From Cronobacter muytjensii ATCC 51329 (GTDB taxonomy: Bacteria > Pseudomonadota > Gammaproteobacteria > Enterobacterales > Enterobacteriaceae): a DNA stretch of 64,000 bases. The stretch covers positions 2,232,001 through 2,296,000 of the forward strand of contig NZ_CP012268.1 in the NCBI RefSeq assembly GCF_001277195.1, given 5' to 3'. Shown here one piece after another: positions 16,521 to 26,130 of the stretch. The first letter of the stretch is position 1. Every line of letters starts with the position of its first letter. The notes below the pieces were generated by a model, which searched no databases, was not told where the DNA came from, and saw only the letters and a program-made list of their open reading frames with translations. A program made the position numbers and the translations under genes.

Positions 16521-18147
16521 TTACCGGATGAGAACCTTACTGCTTTTTCTCAGAGCAGCCTCCAGTTTTTCCGTATCTCCCTCCACGATGGCTCTCTCGT
16601 CAACCGTCTGCGGCACCTCCTCCAGATATCTTTTTACGGACGCCTTACTTTCGAGCAGAAGTCCTCTTGCACTCTGTTTTGGCAGATTAAAGTCACAACC
16701 GATGCACGCCATCCGGTGCGGGCAGTTGCTCCAGAATGGATTCATACAGTACGAATCGCCGAGATCATAATATATTGCCGGACCGGTGAGGCTGACGGCA
16801 AGCGGATCATGGTCAATCAGCACGCTCATCATATGCGCGACCCGGTCCGCCTTCACAAAAGAGGCTGCCAGCTGTGTCGGCCGTATACGAATATAATGCA
16901 TTGTAGACTGCGGCGAAGAGTGACCTGACCACTGCATCAGCTCGTATAGCGACATGCCCTGAGGAACACTGGCCAGTGCTGTCACGGCCGATGCACGCCC
17001 CCGGTGGCTGGTAATGGGACCCCGGCTGTCTTCCTCCGGCATCCCCGCTCTGGCACAGAGAACCGGAATAACGGTGCGGTTTATTATATCTCTTCCCACG
17101 GCTTTGCCCCGGTACTGAAACAGGAAACGGACCTTTTCACCGGTGCGTTCATCCGTCAGCGCTGCCTGCTCTTCTGGTCACTCTGCCAGCCAGATATCGA
17201 CATACTTTTTCACTGCAGCAGAAACCGGTTTAACAAAGGCTTTAGAGGTCTTGCCAGCTGGCACATTAAGGTAGCAAAGGGTCCCGGCAGGAATGGTACT
17301 GCCGTCGTCCCGGTTAATATCTTCCGATTGTGGAATGATGCAGCCTGCGGTCAGGCGCATCAGCTCATTCTGGCGAAGCACTGCATACGTAGCCAGTTCA
17401 TACAGTTTCCATCCGGCCCGTGCCAGGTGCGTCAGCCGGAGGTGACGAAAAGTATGCGTGGTGATGTCTGGCTGATCAGCCTCTGTCGCCCATTTCCGCA
17501 CGGTTTTACTCCAGCTCCAGAACGAGAGCGGAGCGCCGTAATTACGGTCAGAGGCGGAACGGAACAGAGCACCGCCTGACCAGCCTGCCAGCCGTAGCTG
17601 TTGGAAATGATTTGCCAGTACCCGCGCAACGTCAGCGCTGTAGCAGACCATTCTTTCCCGTCTGTTTTTCGTCGTCTCTGCGCGGATGCGTATCAGGCGG
17701 TGAGCCAGATCAATGTCCTCAAGCCTCAGAGCCGTCACTTCCGTGCGCTGGAGCGCGCCATAATACGCCAGAGCAAGCATCAGCCGGTCACGTAGGGACG
17801 CGGCAGAAACGTGTTTCAGGAACCTGAGCCACTGCCCGTCATCGGGAATAACGGGGAGGCGGGTGATACGTGGGATCAGGCCTCGCCCGGTATAAATGGC
17901 ACCAGGCAAACCCGAACGGGGTAACGGGTTGAGACTGCAAATATCCTGGTAAATCAGAAAGTCATACCAGAGGCGAAGAGCTGAAATGCGCAACTGGAGC
18001 GTGGCGCTGGCAACGGCTGACGGCATATCAGGGAGCTGAGGGCAGATATATACTGCAATGTCTTCAAAGAAAGCCCTTTCAGGAGCAATATCGTGTATTT
18101 CACAGAAGGCAAAAAAATGCGTCAGGGCACTTCGATAGGCCTTACCT
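16521..18147 (-). pseudogene. Chimeric, nonsense-mutated tyrosine recombinase of the copper island
   Basis: One frame runs from about 18147 to 16521 with a single in-frame TGA at 17178-17180 (after DIWLAE, before PEEQAALTDE). The N-terminal two-thirds is a recombinase with the SAM-like domain, RTEVTALRLEDIDL (Arg I box) and HTFRHLRLTHLARAGW (box II start). At ATYAVLRQNELMRLTAG it switches into the Arg-I region of a second recombinase, which continues past the stop codon to SHRGRASAVTAL and the Tyr box QWSGHSSPQSTMHYI. The first enzyme thus lacks its Tyr and the second its N-terminus. No ATG is found upstream of 18026 before a stop near 18147. This is a deletion fusion of two adjacent recombinase genes plus a nonsense mutation, so almost certainly inactive. 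Confidence 0.82.
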
Positions 18148-18216
18148 TAATAGTTGAGCTGGCTCTTCCTAAATTCGAAGGAATTTTAAGCCACTGCCCG
18201 GCCAGCAGCAAAGCCG

Positions 18217-18315
18217 AAGTGGAATGTGTTTTCGTGTTCACGGCCTTCCCCTTTCAGTTCAGGACAACTGGCTAAAGTTTATACCGCAAATGTTGCATTC
18301 CACTTAACTTACTAA
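18217..18315. repeat. Inverted AAGTGGAATG pair at the right end of the copper island
   Basis: AAGTGGAATG occurs on the plus strand at 18217-18226 and, inverted, at 18296-18305; the left island end carries GTGGAAT at about 8052-8058. These are the best candidates for recombinase-binding sites. The surrounding 18148-18315 holds no gene. Confidence 0.5.
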
Positions 18316-18542
18316 AGCTCATAGTTGCTGGAAAAGGCAATGATCCGCTGCGGAAACGGCATCTCGCGCAGCTGGAACCAGGGCATGCCCATTTTTATGC
18401 CAAGCGCTTTTGCTTCGCGGCTGCGCGCTATCACACAGCCGTCGTTATTCGAGAGCGCCACAATGGGCTGACCGGCCAGATCCGGACGGAATGCCGTCTC
18501 GCAACTCGTGTAGAACGAGTTCATATCAACCAGCGCGAACAT
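18316..18542 (-). pseudogene. umuC: umuC 5' part, cut by the copper island
   Basis: Encodes the first 76 residues, starting MFALVDMNSFYTSCE with the first catalytic acidic residue of Y-family polymerases, and continuing to FSSNYEL, where the island begins and a TAG follows at once. The start overlaps the end of umuD by 17 bp, the usual umuDC coupling. The rest of the gene is at 7011-8047. The truncated peptide can only be non-functional. Confidence 0.93.
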
Positions 18543-18963
18543 TGCGGTGCAGGGTATTTATCACGCAAATGACAACGCCGACGATTTCGAGGTCGTCGGC
18601 GTCATAAACAGCTATAGGCGGGTAAGCCGGGTTCTCGGCACGTAGCTGCGCCACAGGGTACGTCACCAGCCTTTTAACAGTGAACTCCCCGCCGATATTG
18701 GCGACGACGATGTCGTTGTGTCTCGCGTGCAGGCTGAAGTCCACCAGCAAAAGGGAACCGTCGAGAATACCGGCATCGCGCATCGAGTCGCCGGCGACCC
18801 GCAGAACATAGGTGGATGAAGGATGTGCAATAAGGTGGGAAACGAGGTCAATGCCACTGTCGATATAATCGGCGGCGGGACTCGGAAAGCCTGCTGAAAT
18901 CAGGTCTGCATAGAATGGGATGTTGACTGGCGTAACCGGCCAGACGAGGGGGTGTATTTTCAT
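18526..18963 (-). CDS. umuD: UmuD-like SOS mutagenesis protein, self-cleaving (S24)
   Basis: 145 residues. The auto-cleavage site is Ala-Gly in ISAGFPSPAADYI, the nucleophile Ser in VAGDSMRDAGI and the general-base Lys in EFTVKRLV, all at the spacing of LexA/UmuD. After RecA-stimulated cleavage, UmuD' joins UmuC to form Pol V. The start has an AGGAGG ribosome-binding site, and a consensus LexA box lies just upstream. The gene is intact, but its partner is disrupted. It sits at the distal end of the prophage beyond the tail fibre gene, as phage cargo. Confidence 0.93.
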   Translation of the reverse strand: MKIHPLVWPVTPVNIPFYADLISAGFPSPAADYIDSGIDLVSHLIAHPSSTYVLRVAGDSMRDAGILDGSLLLVDFSLHARHNDIVVANIGGEFTVKRLVTYPVAQLRAENPAYPPIAVYDADDLEIVGVVICVINTLHRNVRAG

Positions 18964-18985
18964 TATGTACCTCCTGTAAAATATA

Positions 18986-19001
18986 CTGTGTATTTATACA
19001 G
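18986..19001 (-). promoter_or_regulatory. LexA box controlling umuDC
   Basis: CTGTGTATTTATACAG, fitting the CTG-N10-CAG SOS consensus, 22 bp upstream of the umuD start codon. Confidence 0.88.
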
Positions 19002-19104
19002 TAGTTTCAAGGGGTAACGAAATCAAGACGCAGCGGCCTATTAATCGTAACGGCAGGTAATATTTTTTATAAGCAGAGCAGCCCATACGGGCCACTATGC
19101 CTTA

Positions 19105-21837
19105 TCATTTTCCACTGACCGATTCGCTTTCAGAACCTTCTTTGGTGGCGCTTCCCGCAGCAATGAGGCTGGAAACTGACGCCTGCAGCCGGGCCTGTTC
19201 CATTTCAAGCGCAGCAATACGTGCCTTGTTGTCCTCATCACGCTGGCGCAGCGCTTTTATTGCAGCCAGAGCGTCAAGTAACATCGGCGTCTGGTCCAAC
19301 ACCATGTTTTCGCCAACATCCTTCACGTATTCCTTGTCAATCTGCATAATCTGCTGGGCGATAACGCCACGGCGCGCCGACCGTTCAGGTTCATCCCACT
19401 TGTAACGAAAAAGCTTAAACTCCATGCGGTTGATGTTATCCAGACCGGCCTCAACGTTAAAATTCCCTTTAACATCTTTCAGACGCTCATCGGAAACAGC
19501 CGCCATCGTGAACTCGCGCCAGGGTTGCCAAACTCCGCCGCTATCGCCATTTTGAGAGCGCGCAAAGTAGCGAGATGCAGATGCGTAGTTTCCAGTAAAC
19601 TGGATGGCATAAGCCGGGTATTTAGTGTTAGAGAAAGTCAGGCAAGTACCGGTTGACCCTGGGCTGTTTGGCACGCCGTTGTAACCGAAACCTACATGAT
19701 TAGCTTGAATGTCATTCCAGTTATTAACCGTCGCGTTTGGCCCGCCAGCGGTGTTTGCAATATCCCCGTGATTGGTGAAAACTGTTTTCCATCCAGCAGG
19801 GCCGCCACTTTCAAAACTTGACTGATCAGCAATGTATCGGCGGAAAAAGATTCCGCCAGTTCCCTGGTAATTTGAATAAAATTGAGTGCATCCGTTTGCA
19901 TTACCAGCACCATTAGGCATTACCAAAAGAGACCCCGCCTTTCCATCAGGATAACCATTTGCCAAACTTGCTTCGGCGTTCCTGTTTTGCATGTAAAAGC
20001 CAGGACGTTTTAAATAATCCTCAACACTGATTGACCCGCTAACAGGCGATAAAGGGCCGTGTGGAACTTGAAAGTTATCCCACGTCGCCGAAATATCAGT
20101 CGGCTTAAACGTTGGCGCTGTCACCTCCCCGCTTTCCGAAAACTGCGCCGCAACGCTTGGGTTGCCGCTACCGGCGCGAATAGTCGCACGAACAACACCA
20201 TCCGAACCTTTTTCCGCGTAGAATTGAGCCTCAAAGGCTTCCGATTCAGCGATTTTTGCTACAGACCTGGCAAAGCCGCCCGTCGCAACGAAACCAGCGC
20301 CCGGATCTGATGCGTAGGCGTTGATGACGTTAAAGTTAGTATTGGCCGCAACAAAATTGCCGTTGGCGCGGATTATCCAGATACCGACAACGTTTTTCGG
20401 CTGAACTTCACTGGCGCGACCATAAACAGAATTAGAACGGCTGGCATCAAATCGCATAATTTCGGGAATCGATGACGTCGAGCCAGTCTGGAGATCCGCA
20501 AGCGCGCTGCCTTTAGGATCTTGATCATAATAGAACGAGCCAACATGACCCCATGTGTTGCGGCCACCACCGTTAATATTCCTGATGTTGTAAGCGCCAG
20601 CAATGTTAGGTAATCCGTCCTGCGCAACATCACCGGGATTCCCCTGCGAGCCTGTTCCGCTGCCGCGAAGGAATGGCGCAGCGATGCTGCCACTCTGAAC
20701 GCCGTTCAAATCCGGCATGCGGAAAGTGGTTGAGCCGTCGCCGGTAGAGTAACGACCACGCCTGGCCGGATCGGCAAGCCATGCAGAATCAGTTATCGAC
20801 GGCAGAATTCCAGAGTTGATAGCAGCCCACAAATCAGGATAATCGCTACGTTTAAGAACTTGCCCGTCACCAGACTGATAGCCAGATGGCAAGGACGCTC
20901 GTGATCCGTTAAACCAGTCCACGGCACCGATAAAATCATTCATCACGCCATTCATGTTGGCACTGCTTCCGCCACCAGATGAGGCTTTAAGCTGACGCAG
21001 AGTCACCGCATCGCCATCGGATACCGCATCAGCACTCAGCGGCAGCGGTTTACCGTTCAGAAGGTTTTTTAACCCCTTTGCCTTGTCAGCTACATCGGAC
21101 AGGTTTGCATCTTTCGTCAGGACTTTTTCTGCGTCAAATTTATCGGCCAGCAGCTCTGCGCGATCTGCCTGGCTACGTGCATCGGTGGCCGCCTGGCTGG
21201 CAGCGTTTGCTGAATTCGTCGCATCACTGGCGCTGGTGGCTGCACTGGTGGCGCTTTTCGTGGCGGCAGCGCTGGCGCTTTCCGCTGCTTTCTGTGCAGT
21301 TGCCGCACTGGTGGCTGCGCTTTGTGCGCCGGTTCGGGCGGTTTCGGCTGCTTTCCTGTCGGCGCTTACGCTGGTTTGCGCCGTCTTCAGGTCATTAACG
21401 ATTTGCTGAAGCCGGTCAGGATCAAGGTCTTCCAGAAGGTTAACGATAAACGGCCAACTGGGTCCGTTAAACGCCCTGCCGTCCGGCAGGGAAACCGTGA
21501 TATTGTTGCCTGCGGAGAATACCTGCTGCCAGTTAGCTTTGTCATGGTTCAGACCGCGTAATGCCTCGGTCACCTGATTCACAACTTCCATCGTAATCTG
21601 GCTCATGGTGCCGCGCGGTACCGCCGACCACGCCAGCCCCGTGGCGTCCGGTCCGGTATATGTTTTAGTGAGCGTCAGTGCCGTGTCGCTGCTCACTGTT
21701 TTAACGGCCAGAGTATAGACTACCTGACCTGCTGTAAAAACGATGTAATCACCGGCAACCAGTTCGCCGGTAAATGTAGTGCCGTCGCCGTTTATGGTCG
21801 TTGCGCCGTTATTGATGCTGATAGTGCCTTTAGCCAT
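19105..21837 (-). CDS. Side tail fibre protein with C-terminal S74 chaperone
   Basis: 910 residues. The N-terminal ~130 residues attach to the tail; residues about 160-235 are Ala/Ser-rich heptads (SAATSAATAQKAAESASAAA) typical of lambda-type fibre stalks. A collar-like domain around 300-390 (GAVDWFNGSRASLPSGYQ, DGSTTFRMPDLNG) is followed by a receptor-binding region. The last ~110 residues are a peptidase-S74 intramolecular chaperone starting at SDERLKDVKGNF, with a coiled coil (DNKARIAALEMEQARLQ); the Ser-Asp region is the self-cleavage site in the family. It is last in the late operon and probably sets host range with J. Confidence 0.9.
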   Translation of the reverse strand: MAKGTISINNGATTINGDGTTFTGELVAGDYIVFTAGQVVYTLAVKTVSSDTALTLTKTYTGPDATGLAWSAVPRGTMSQITMEVVNQVTEALRGLNHDKANWQQVFSAGNNITVSLPDGRAFNGPSWPFIVNLLEDLDPDRLQQIVNDLKTAQTSVSADRKAAETARTGAQSAATSAATAQKAAESASAAATKSATSAATSASDATNSANAASQAATDARSQADRAELLADKFDAEKVLTKDANLSDVADKAKGLKNLLNGKPLPLSADAVSDGDAVTLRQLKASSGGGSSANMNGVMNDFIGAVDWFNGSRASLPSGYQSGDGQVLKRSDYPDLWAAINSGILPSITDSAWLADPARRGRYSTGDGSTTFRMPDLNGVQSGSIAAPFLRGSGTGSQGNPGDVAQDGLPNIAGAYNIRNINGGGRNTWGHVGSFYYDQDPKGSALADLQTGSTSSIPEIMRFDASRSNSVYGRASEVQPKNVVGIWIIRANGNFVAANTNFNVINAYASDPGAGFVATGGFARSVAKIAESEAFEAQFYAEKGSDGVVRATIRAGSGNPSVAAQFSESGEVTAPTFKPTDISATWDNFQVPHGPLSPVSGSISVEDYLKRPGFYMQNRNAEASLANGYPDGKAGSLLVMPNGAGNANGCTQFYSNYQGTGGIFFRRYIADQSSFESGGPAGWKTVFTNHGDIANTAGGPNATVNNWNDIQANHVGFGYNGVPNSPGSTGTCLTFSNTKYPAYAIQFTGNYASASRYFARSQNGDSGGVWQPWREFTMAAVSDERLKDVKGNFNVEAGLDNINRMEFKLFRYKWDEPERSARRGVIAQQIMQIDKEYVKDVGENMVLDQTPMLLDALAAIKALRQRDEDNKARIAALEMEQARLQASVSSLIAAGSATKEGSESESVSGK

Positions 21838-21857
21838 CAGGCCTGCTCCTTAAAATG

Positions 21858-21877
21858 AAAAACCCGCCGAAGCGGGT
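21858..21877 (-). terminator. Hairpin before the fibre gene
   Basis: ACCCGCTTCGGCGGGTTTTT on the minus strand. It is one of several near-identical terminator-like hairpins between late genes (see 28540, 31017, 39094). Confidence 0.7.
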
Positions 21878-21889
21878 CTTGTATGAGTC

Positions 21890-22540
21890 TTAAAGGGTGG
21901 AGAATACGGCGTAAGGAAGCCTGAACCCACGGGAGTAAAGCGGGGTATCCCTGTAGTTCCTGCCGTTCTGGTTGATGTAGCGCATGATGACCGAGCCGGA
22001 GAGCTGTTTAATAACGATGCCGTTTTTTGCTCCCACACCTTCCTGATCCTCAGACAATGCGCCTGGCATGATTTCCAGCAGATAATAAGGCGTGCCAGGT
22101 ACCGCAGCTGAAAACGTATTATTCTGCAGGTCGAAGCCTGCCGGAATGGTGATAAAACCCAGCACACGGGGCATTCTGGCCGCAGACCTCGCTGACCAGA
22201 TAAGCTCCCCGGCTGAATTAAACACATCAAGGTATCCGCTTTGCCAGGCAATATCGGTCTTGGTTTTGGCAATAACAGCAGCACCGGGCAGAAAGTACTG
22301 CGCGCCCGGCAGGCCCCAGCCATTCACGTTCAGCCTGAACCATGACAACTGCCCGGGCGCAAACAGGGTGCTATCAAGGACCCACCCCAGTTGTTTAAGG
22401 TTACCGAACCCCGGAATATCCATATCAAAATCACCGACCGAATCGGTTCTCACTGCTGCCGATGAAGACAGCAAAGGCGCGCGGTAATCGCTGTTAATGG
22501 TCAGCGCACCGGCTGAGTTTCTGACTTCAAATCCGCTCAT
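21890..22540 (-). CDS. Phage tail-tip accessory protein, about 216 residues
   Basis: No named family recognised. Its N-terminus (MSGFEVRNSAGALTIN) resembles that of the neighbouring 96-residue protein (MSGLQCWDENGQLVVD), suggesting related attachment modules. It is rich in Gly, Pro and aromatic residues and beta-prone, with no membrane segment. Placed between J and the side fibre and overlapping its upstream neighbour by 4 bp, it is probably a virion tip or fibre-associated protein. Confidence 0.7.
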   Translation of the reverse strand: MSGFEVRNSAGALTINSDYRAPLLSSSAAVRTDSVGDFDMDIPGFGNLKQLGWVLDSTLFAPGQLSWFRLNVNGWGLPGAQYFLPGAAVIAKTKTDIAWQSGYLDVFNSAGELIWSARSAARMPRVLGFITIPAGFDLQNNTFSAAVPGTPYYLLEIMPGALSEDQEGVGAKNGIVIKQLSGSVIMRYINQNGRNYRDTPLYSRGFRLPYAVFSTL

Positions 22541-22827
22541 AGGAAGCTGTAGAGATCCACGGTTATGGTGTCTGCGTAACTGGTGCCCGGCACAAAAAAC
22601 AGCGTAAATCCGCCGTCATAACATGACGTGCTCCAGATCCGGGTAACACCGGTGAGTTTGACAATAGCGGCAAAAGAGCCGGCGGCCGTCAGGCCTGCAT
22701 AAGGAACGTTCATCTGTGTGATATTCCCTGGCGCGTTGACGACGGTCCGGCCAAGATAACGCACCATATAGTCACCGAGGTCCACCACCAGTTGCCCGTT
22801 TTCATCCCAGCACTGTAATCCTGACAT
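22537..22827 (-). CDS. Small phage tail-tip protein, 96 residues
   Basis: Beta-rich hypothetical starting MSGLQCWDENGQLVVDLGDY. It begins at the last base of the J gene stop and overlaps the next gene by 4 bp, so it is part of the tail-tip operon. Function unknown; a J-associated structural protein is likely from position. Confidence 0.7.
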   Translation of the reverse strand: MSGLQCWDENGQLVVDLGDYMVRYLGRTVVNAPGNITQMNVPYAGLTAAGSFAAIVKLTGVTRIWSTSCYDGGFTLFFVPGTSYADTITVDLYSFL

Positions 22828-25800
22828 CAGAAAAGCCCCATCCGGATACGCAGTACATTGTTGGCATCCCAGATCTGGACCAGCGTGTTGCTGATAAGCA
22901 TCCTGCCACCTCCGCCTACGCCGTTAATCTCAAAGTTTCCGGCCTTGTCCAGTCGCCAGCCTGCGCGGCCTGCCACATAGTTCGTTGACTGAATGAATGC
23001 GCCGATTTTGGCACTGGTGATGGTGCCGTCCTGGATAAAGGCCGAGTTCATAAACACCTGCCCGTTTACCACCGCAAACGGCGAATAACGGTTGTTTTCG
23101 CTGCCGCTCATTACCACAAACTGATTCGCATTCACCGCAAAGCGGGTATCGACAGCGGTGCCGTTAATGGTGACCGCCACTGACAGACCGGCGTCATAAT
23201 ACTGCCCCTTATACTGCACGCCGGTTTTCATGGTGTAGATGGCAGAGCCGCCACTGGCATCAACATACGCATCCATTTTGCCTTCTACCGCGGCAGCCAC
23301 ATTGTCAAACCGCGCCACCACCGTGTCGTTTATCTCGCTGATGGCCGATGCGTTATCCGCAGTGGCTTTCTCAAGACGACTGGCGGTGGCGTCGAAATCA
23401 TTAAATTTCGCGTTTACCGCCGTCTCAAGCGCCGCTACGGACTTACCGGCATCGGCGGCCAGTGTCTGCGCCTGAACAATGCCGGCGCGGTTTTCGCCGT
23501 ACTGCTTCCACTGCTGGTTGACTGTGTCATGGCTGCTAAGTGCGTTCTGCAGAATGGCTTCGGGGTCGAGCGTGATTTCGCTGAGCAGCGCCTCACCGTC
23601 TTCCTTCGTCATGAAATCACCCGCAATATCGCCCAGGTAATCCTCTGCATTGTCGTTCGCCATGCCGCGTGCCCAGCCCGTCCATGCCGAGGGGTTCCCG
23701 ATACGGTCCACCAGTCGCGCGCGGTACCAGAAGATCTGCCCCGCACGCAGGCCAAGCTGCGTGTAACTGTGCGCCGGATACGGCACATCCGAGAGCAGCA
23801 ACGCGTCGCTGCCGTCGGTCGCGGCGGCATACTGAATTTCGGTCATCAGCGTGTCGTCAGCACCGTCAGGGAAGTTCCAGTCGAGCTGGATGCCCCAGTT
23901 GATCGGCGTGGTGCGGAAGTTCAGTGGTGCCAGCGGCTGCCCCACCTTGCCGGTCAGTGTCACTTCCACGCTGGTCTGCCAGACCGAGGCGACATCGCTG
24001 GCATTCACAGCGCTGACGCGCGCCATATACCGCCCGGCATAAATGCCCTGCACCTCAAAGCCAAGCGAGCTTGTGCGCGGCACATTTACCCAGTCGCCGC
24101 TATCCTTGCGCCACTGACATTCATACGCCACGGCGCCGGGAGCAGCAGGCCAGGCGACACGCAGGGTTTCCACGCTGAGGCCCTGCACCACGCGGCTGTA
24201 ACTGCTGAGGGTCACGGAGGCCGGCGGCGCCTGAACGCCCGGCGGAATAGCTGATACCGGACGCTCATCGAGCCGCGCGCCGGAATCGATGGCGGCATAT
24301 TTATCCGGGTTGTGCTGCACCGCGCTGATGGTCCAGGTGCCGTCGTTGTTGTCTTCGACAGACGTGACGCGGTACTGCTGGATCGAGACATCCTGCGCAT
24401 CCACCGACCAGACCGCCTCACGCTCCGGCGTTTCGCTGAATGCCGCAGACACCGTGACGTTTCGGCCGCTGACCGCCTGAAGGGTACGGGCCTGTGATTT
24501 ACCGGACGGCAGGTTGACGATTAGTCTGTCGCCTGCTTTTGCATCCGGCGTCCGGTCGAGCGTCAGCACACGACCGTTCACCTGACTGATGCGCCCGCCC
24601 ATTACCCGCCCGGACAGATACTGATCCGCCACGCCGATGATATGGCCCGGCAACGGGATCATGCCTTCCAGCCCGGTGGCGAAACTCACCATCCGGTCTT
24701 TAGCATTTGTCAGCAGCGCCCAGCGGCCGCGACGGTTGGCCTCGGTGCGCCGTGTGCAGCCTATGGCGGAGATCTGCGTCTGGCGCACGCCGTAGCGCCG
24801 CACCAGATCAGGCTCCATCACCGCCTCCACTTCATCGGTGTAATGGTTCTCCGGATTTGACCAGCTCACCATCGCCGTTGAATAGCGGTTCTTCTCGCTG
24901 CCGCTGGCGTAGGAGAATTTGCCGTCGATGACGTTGGCGCGGGTGTAGACATACGTCATGTCGCGCGGCATGTCCGCCAGCGCGGCCAGCTGATTACCGG
25001 CCCAGTATGTCATGCCGCGAAAGATGCTCGCCAGGTCGCGCAGCACCGTAAACGCCTCGTTCTGGCTCTGGATATACACGTCGCAGAGAAAACGTGGCTC
25101 GGTACCGTTGCCGCCGGTACCGTCCGGCACGGGCTGATCGCAGTACTGCGCAATGCGGTAGAGTTTCCACTTGTCCACCTGCGTCGCGTCCAGCCGGTCG
25201 CCGGTACCGAAGCGGTCACTCAGTACCAGGTCGTAAAACACCCAGGCGGGATTGTTGCTCCAGGCCCATTTAAACGAGCCGTCCCAGGTGCCGGAATAGG
25301 TGCGTGCCTCCGGATCGTATGTCGTGGGCACACGGATTTGACGCCCGCGGGCGCGTACGCTGATTTGCGGGATATTGCTGAACTGCTTCGCGTTGAATGA
25401 CACAAACAGCAGTGCGGTGTTCGGGTAGCGCAGCTTTGCATCGATGATTTCGGAATACGCTTCGATGTTCGTCGTATCCACGATGCGGCTGGAGGTGCTG
25501 TCCGCCGTCGTCCGGCTCACACGAAGCTGCCAGCCGGTCCGGGCAGGCGGAAGGTCAATGCGATGGCTGCGCTCATACAGGGAGGTGGTTTTACCGTCGA
25601 ATGCACCGTTCAGCACCGTGACATACCCGCCGCCGTCTGTGGACAGCTCAATTTTGTATTCGACGCGGTAGCCCACCACATCCCCGTTGTCCTTCATGCG
25701 CTGCAGTGAAGGCACACCGAGACGCACCCGGACCGCAGAGAGCTGCGTGTTGCTGATGGCACGCGTCCACGGCTGTGTGGCTTTAAGCTGAGTGTTAACG

Positions 25801-26081
25801 GTGATTTCATTTTCCACCGACGGTATGCCGGGAATGTAATCCTGCGTCTGGGTACCCGGACGAAATTCCCATTTCACATCGGGAAAATTAAGCGTACCGT
25901 CAGCGCTGCGGATCGGGGTACCGTCGAGGAAAATATCTTTATCCGTCAGGCCGCCGGCGAACTCCCCCTCGCCCAGCGCCAGCAGTATTTTGGCCGTCGC
26001 AATCGACTGTAATGAATCAGGAGACTCCCGCGGTGTGCGTGAATTACCACCGCCACCCTTTTTACCGGTTATTTTTTCCAT
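22827..26081 (-). CDS. Tail tip host-specificity protein J
   Basis: 1084 residues using the Met at 26081, giving the J-like start MEKITGKKGGGGNSRTP. It contains the J tail-tip hub region (LLALGEGEFAGGL, FLDGTPI, about 30-560), two fibronectin-type-III-like repeats (about 650-850), and a C-terminal DUF1983-like helical and tip region (VAALETAVNAKFNDFDATASRLEKA...). In lambda, J contacts the outer-membrane receptor and triggers DNA ejection. The frame upstream of 26081 overlaps gene I and contains a hairpin, so I excluded it. Confidence 0.93.
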   Translation of the reverse strand: MEKITGKKGGGGNSRTPRESPDSLQSIATAKILLALGEGEFAGGLTDKDIFLDGTPIRSADGTLNFPDVKWEFRPGTQTQDYIPGIPSVENEITVNTQLKATQPWTRAISNTQLSAVRVRLGVPSLQRMKDNGDVVGYRVEYKIELSTDGGGYVTVLNGAFDGKTTSLYERSHRIDLPPARTGWQLRVSRTTADSTSSRIVDTTNIEAYSEIIDAKLRYPNTALLFVSFNAKQFSNIPQISVRARGRQIRVPTTYDPEARTYSGTWDGSFKWAWSNNPAWVFYDLVLSDRFGTGDRLDATQVDKWKLYRIAQYCDQPVPDGTGGNGTEPRFLCDVYIQSQNEAFTVLRDLASIFRGMTYWAGNQLAALADMPRDMTYVYTRANVIDGKFSYASGSEKNRYSTAMVSWSNPENHYTDEVEAVMEPDLVRRYGVRQTQISAIGCTRRTEANRRGRWALLTNAKDRMVSFATGLEGMIPLPGHIIGVADQYLSGRVMGGRISQVNGRVLTLDRTPDAKAGDRLIVNLPSGKSQARTLQAVSGRNVTVSAAFSETPEREAVWSVDAQDVSIQQYRVTSVEDNNDGTWTISAVQHNPDKYAAIDSGARLDERPVSAIPPGVQAPPASVTLSSYSRVVQGLSVETLRVAWPAAPGAVAYECQWRKDSGDWVNVPRTSSLGFEVQGIYAGRYMARVSAVNASDVASVWQTSVEVTLTGKVGQPLAPLNFRTTPINWGIQLDWNFPDGADDTLMTEIQYAAATDGSDALLLSDVPYPAHSYTQLGLRAGQIFWYRARLVDRIGNPSAWTGWARGMANDNAEDYLGDIAGDFMTKEDGEALLSEITLDPEAILQNALSSHDTVNQQWKQYGENRAGIVQAQTLAADAGKSVAALETAVNAKFNDFDATASRLEKATADNASAISEINDTVVARFDNVAAAVEGKMDAYVDASGGSAIYTMKTGVQYKGQYYDAGLSVAVTINGTAVDTRFAVNANQFVVMSGSENNRYSPFAVVNGQVFMNSAFIQDGTITSAKIGAFIQSTNYVAGRAGWRLDKAGNFEINGVGGGGRMLISNTLVQIWDANNVLRIRMGLF

Positions 26082-26092
26082 ACCGCGCCCAT

Positions 26093-26113
26093 AAAAAAAG
26101 CGCCCGCAGGCGC
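26093..26113 (-). terminator. Hairpin between tail genes I and J
   Basis: GCGCC/GGCGC arms with a T-run (CTTTTTTT) on the minus strand just upstream of the J start codon. Confidence 0.5.
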
Positions 26114-26130
26114 TGTTATCAGACCGGTTT

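Larger units (their letters stand above)
8048..18315. mobile_element. Copper-resistance island inserted in umuC
   Basis: The two umuC halves can be rejoined exactly across this ~10.27 kb segment. Its left end reads TTATGTGGAATAG; its right end read inward on the minus strand is TAGTAAGTTAAGTGGAATGC, so both ends carry inverted GTGGAAT. No target duplication longer than a base or two is visible, which fits site-specific recombination better than a DDE transposase. Contents: csp, silE-like, pcoABCDRS, a DUF305 gene and a degenerate tyrosine recombinase at the right end. Integron-like or multi-recombinase elements that disrupt umuC homologues such as rulB are known from Pseudomonas; assignment to that class is inference. 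Confidence 0.85.

Noticed and set aside
17178..17180. In-frame TGA considered as recoding (selenocysteine or readthrough)
   Set aside because: No selenocysteine context is expected in recombinases and the gene is already chimeric, so a disabling mutation is simpler.
17004..17579. 191-codon plus-strand frame opposite the recombinase
   Set aside because: Overlaps the recombinase pseudogene, whose box motifs are clear; no ribosome-binding site or domain in this frame.
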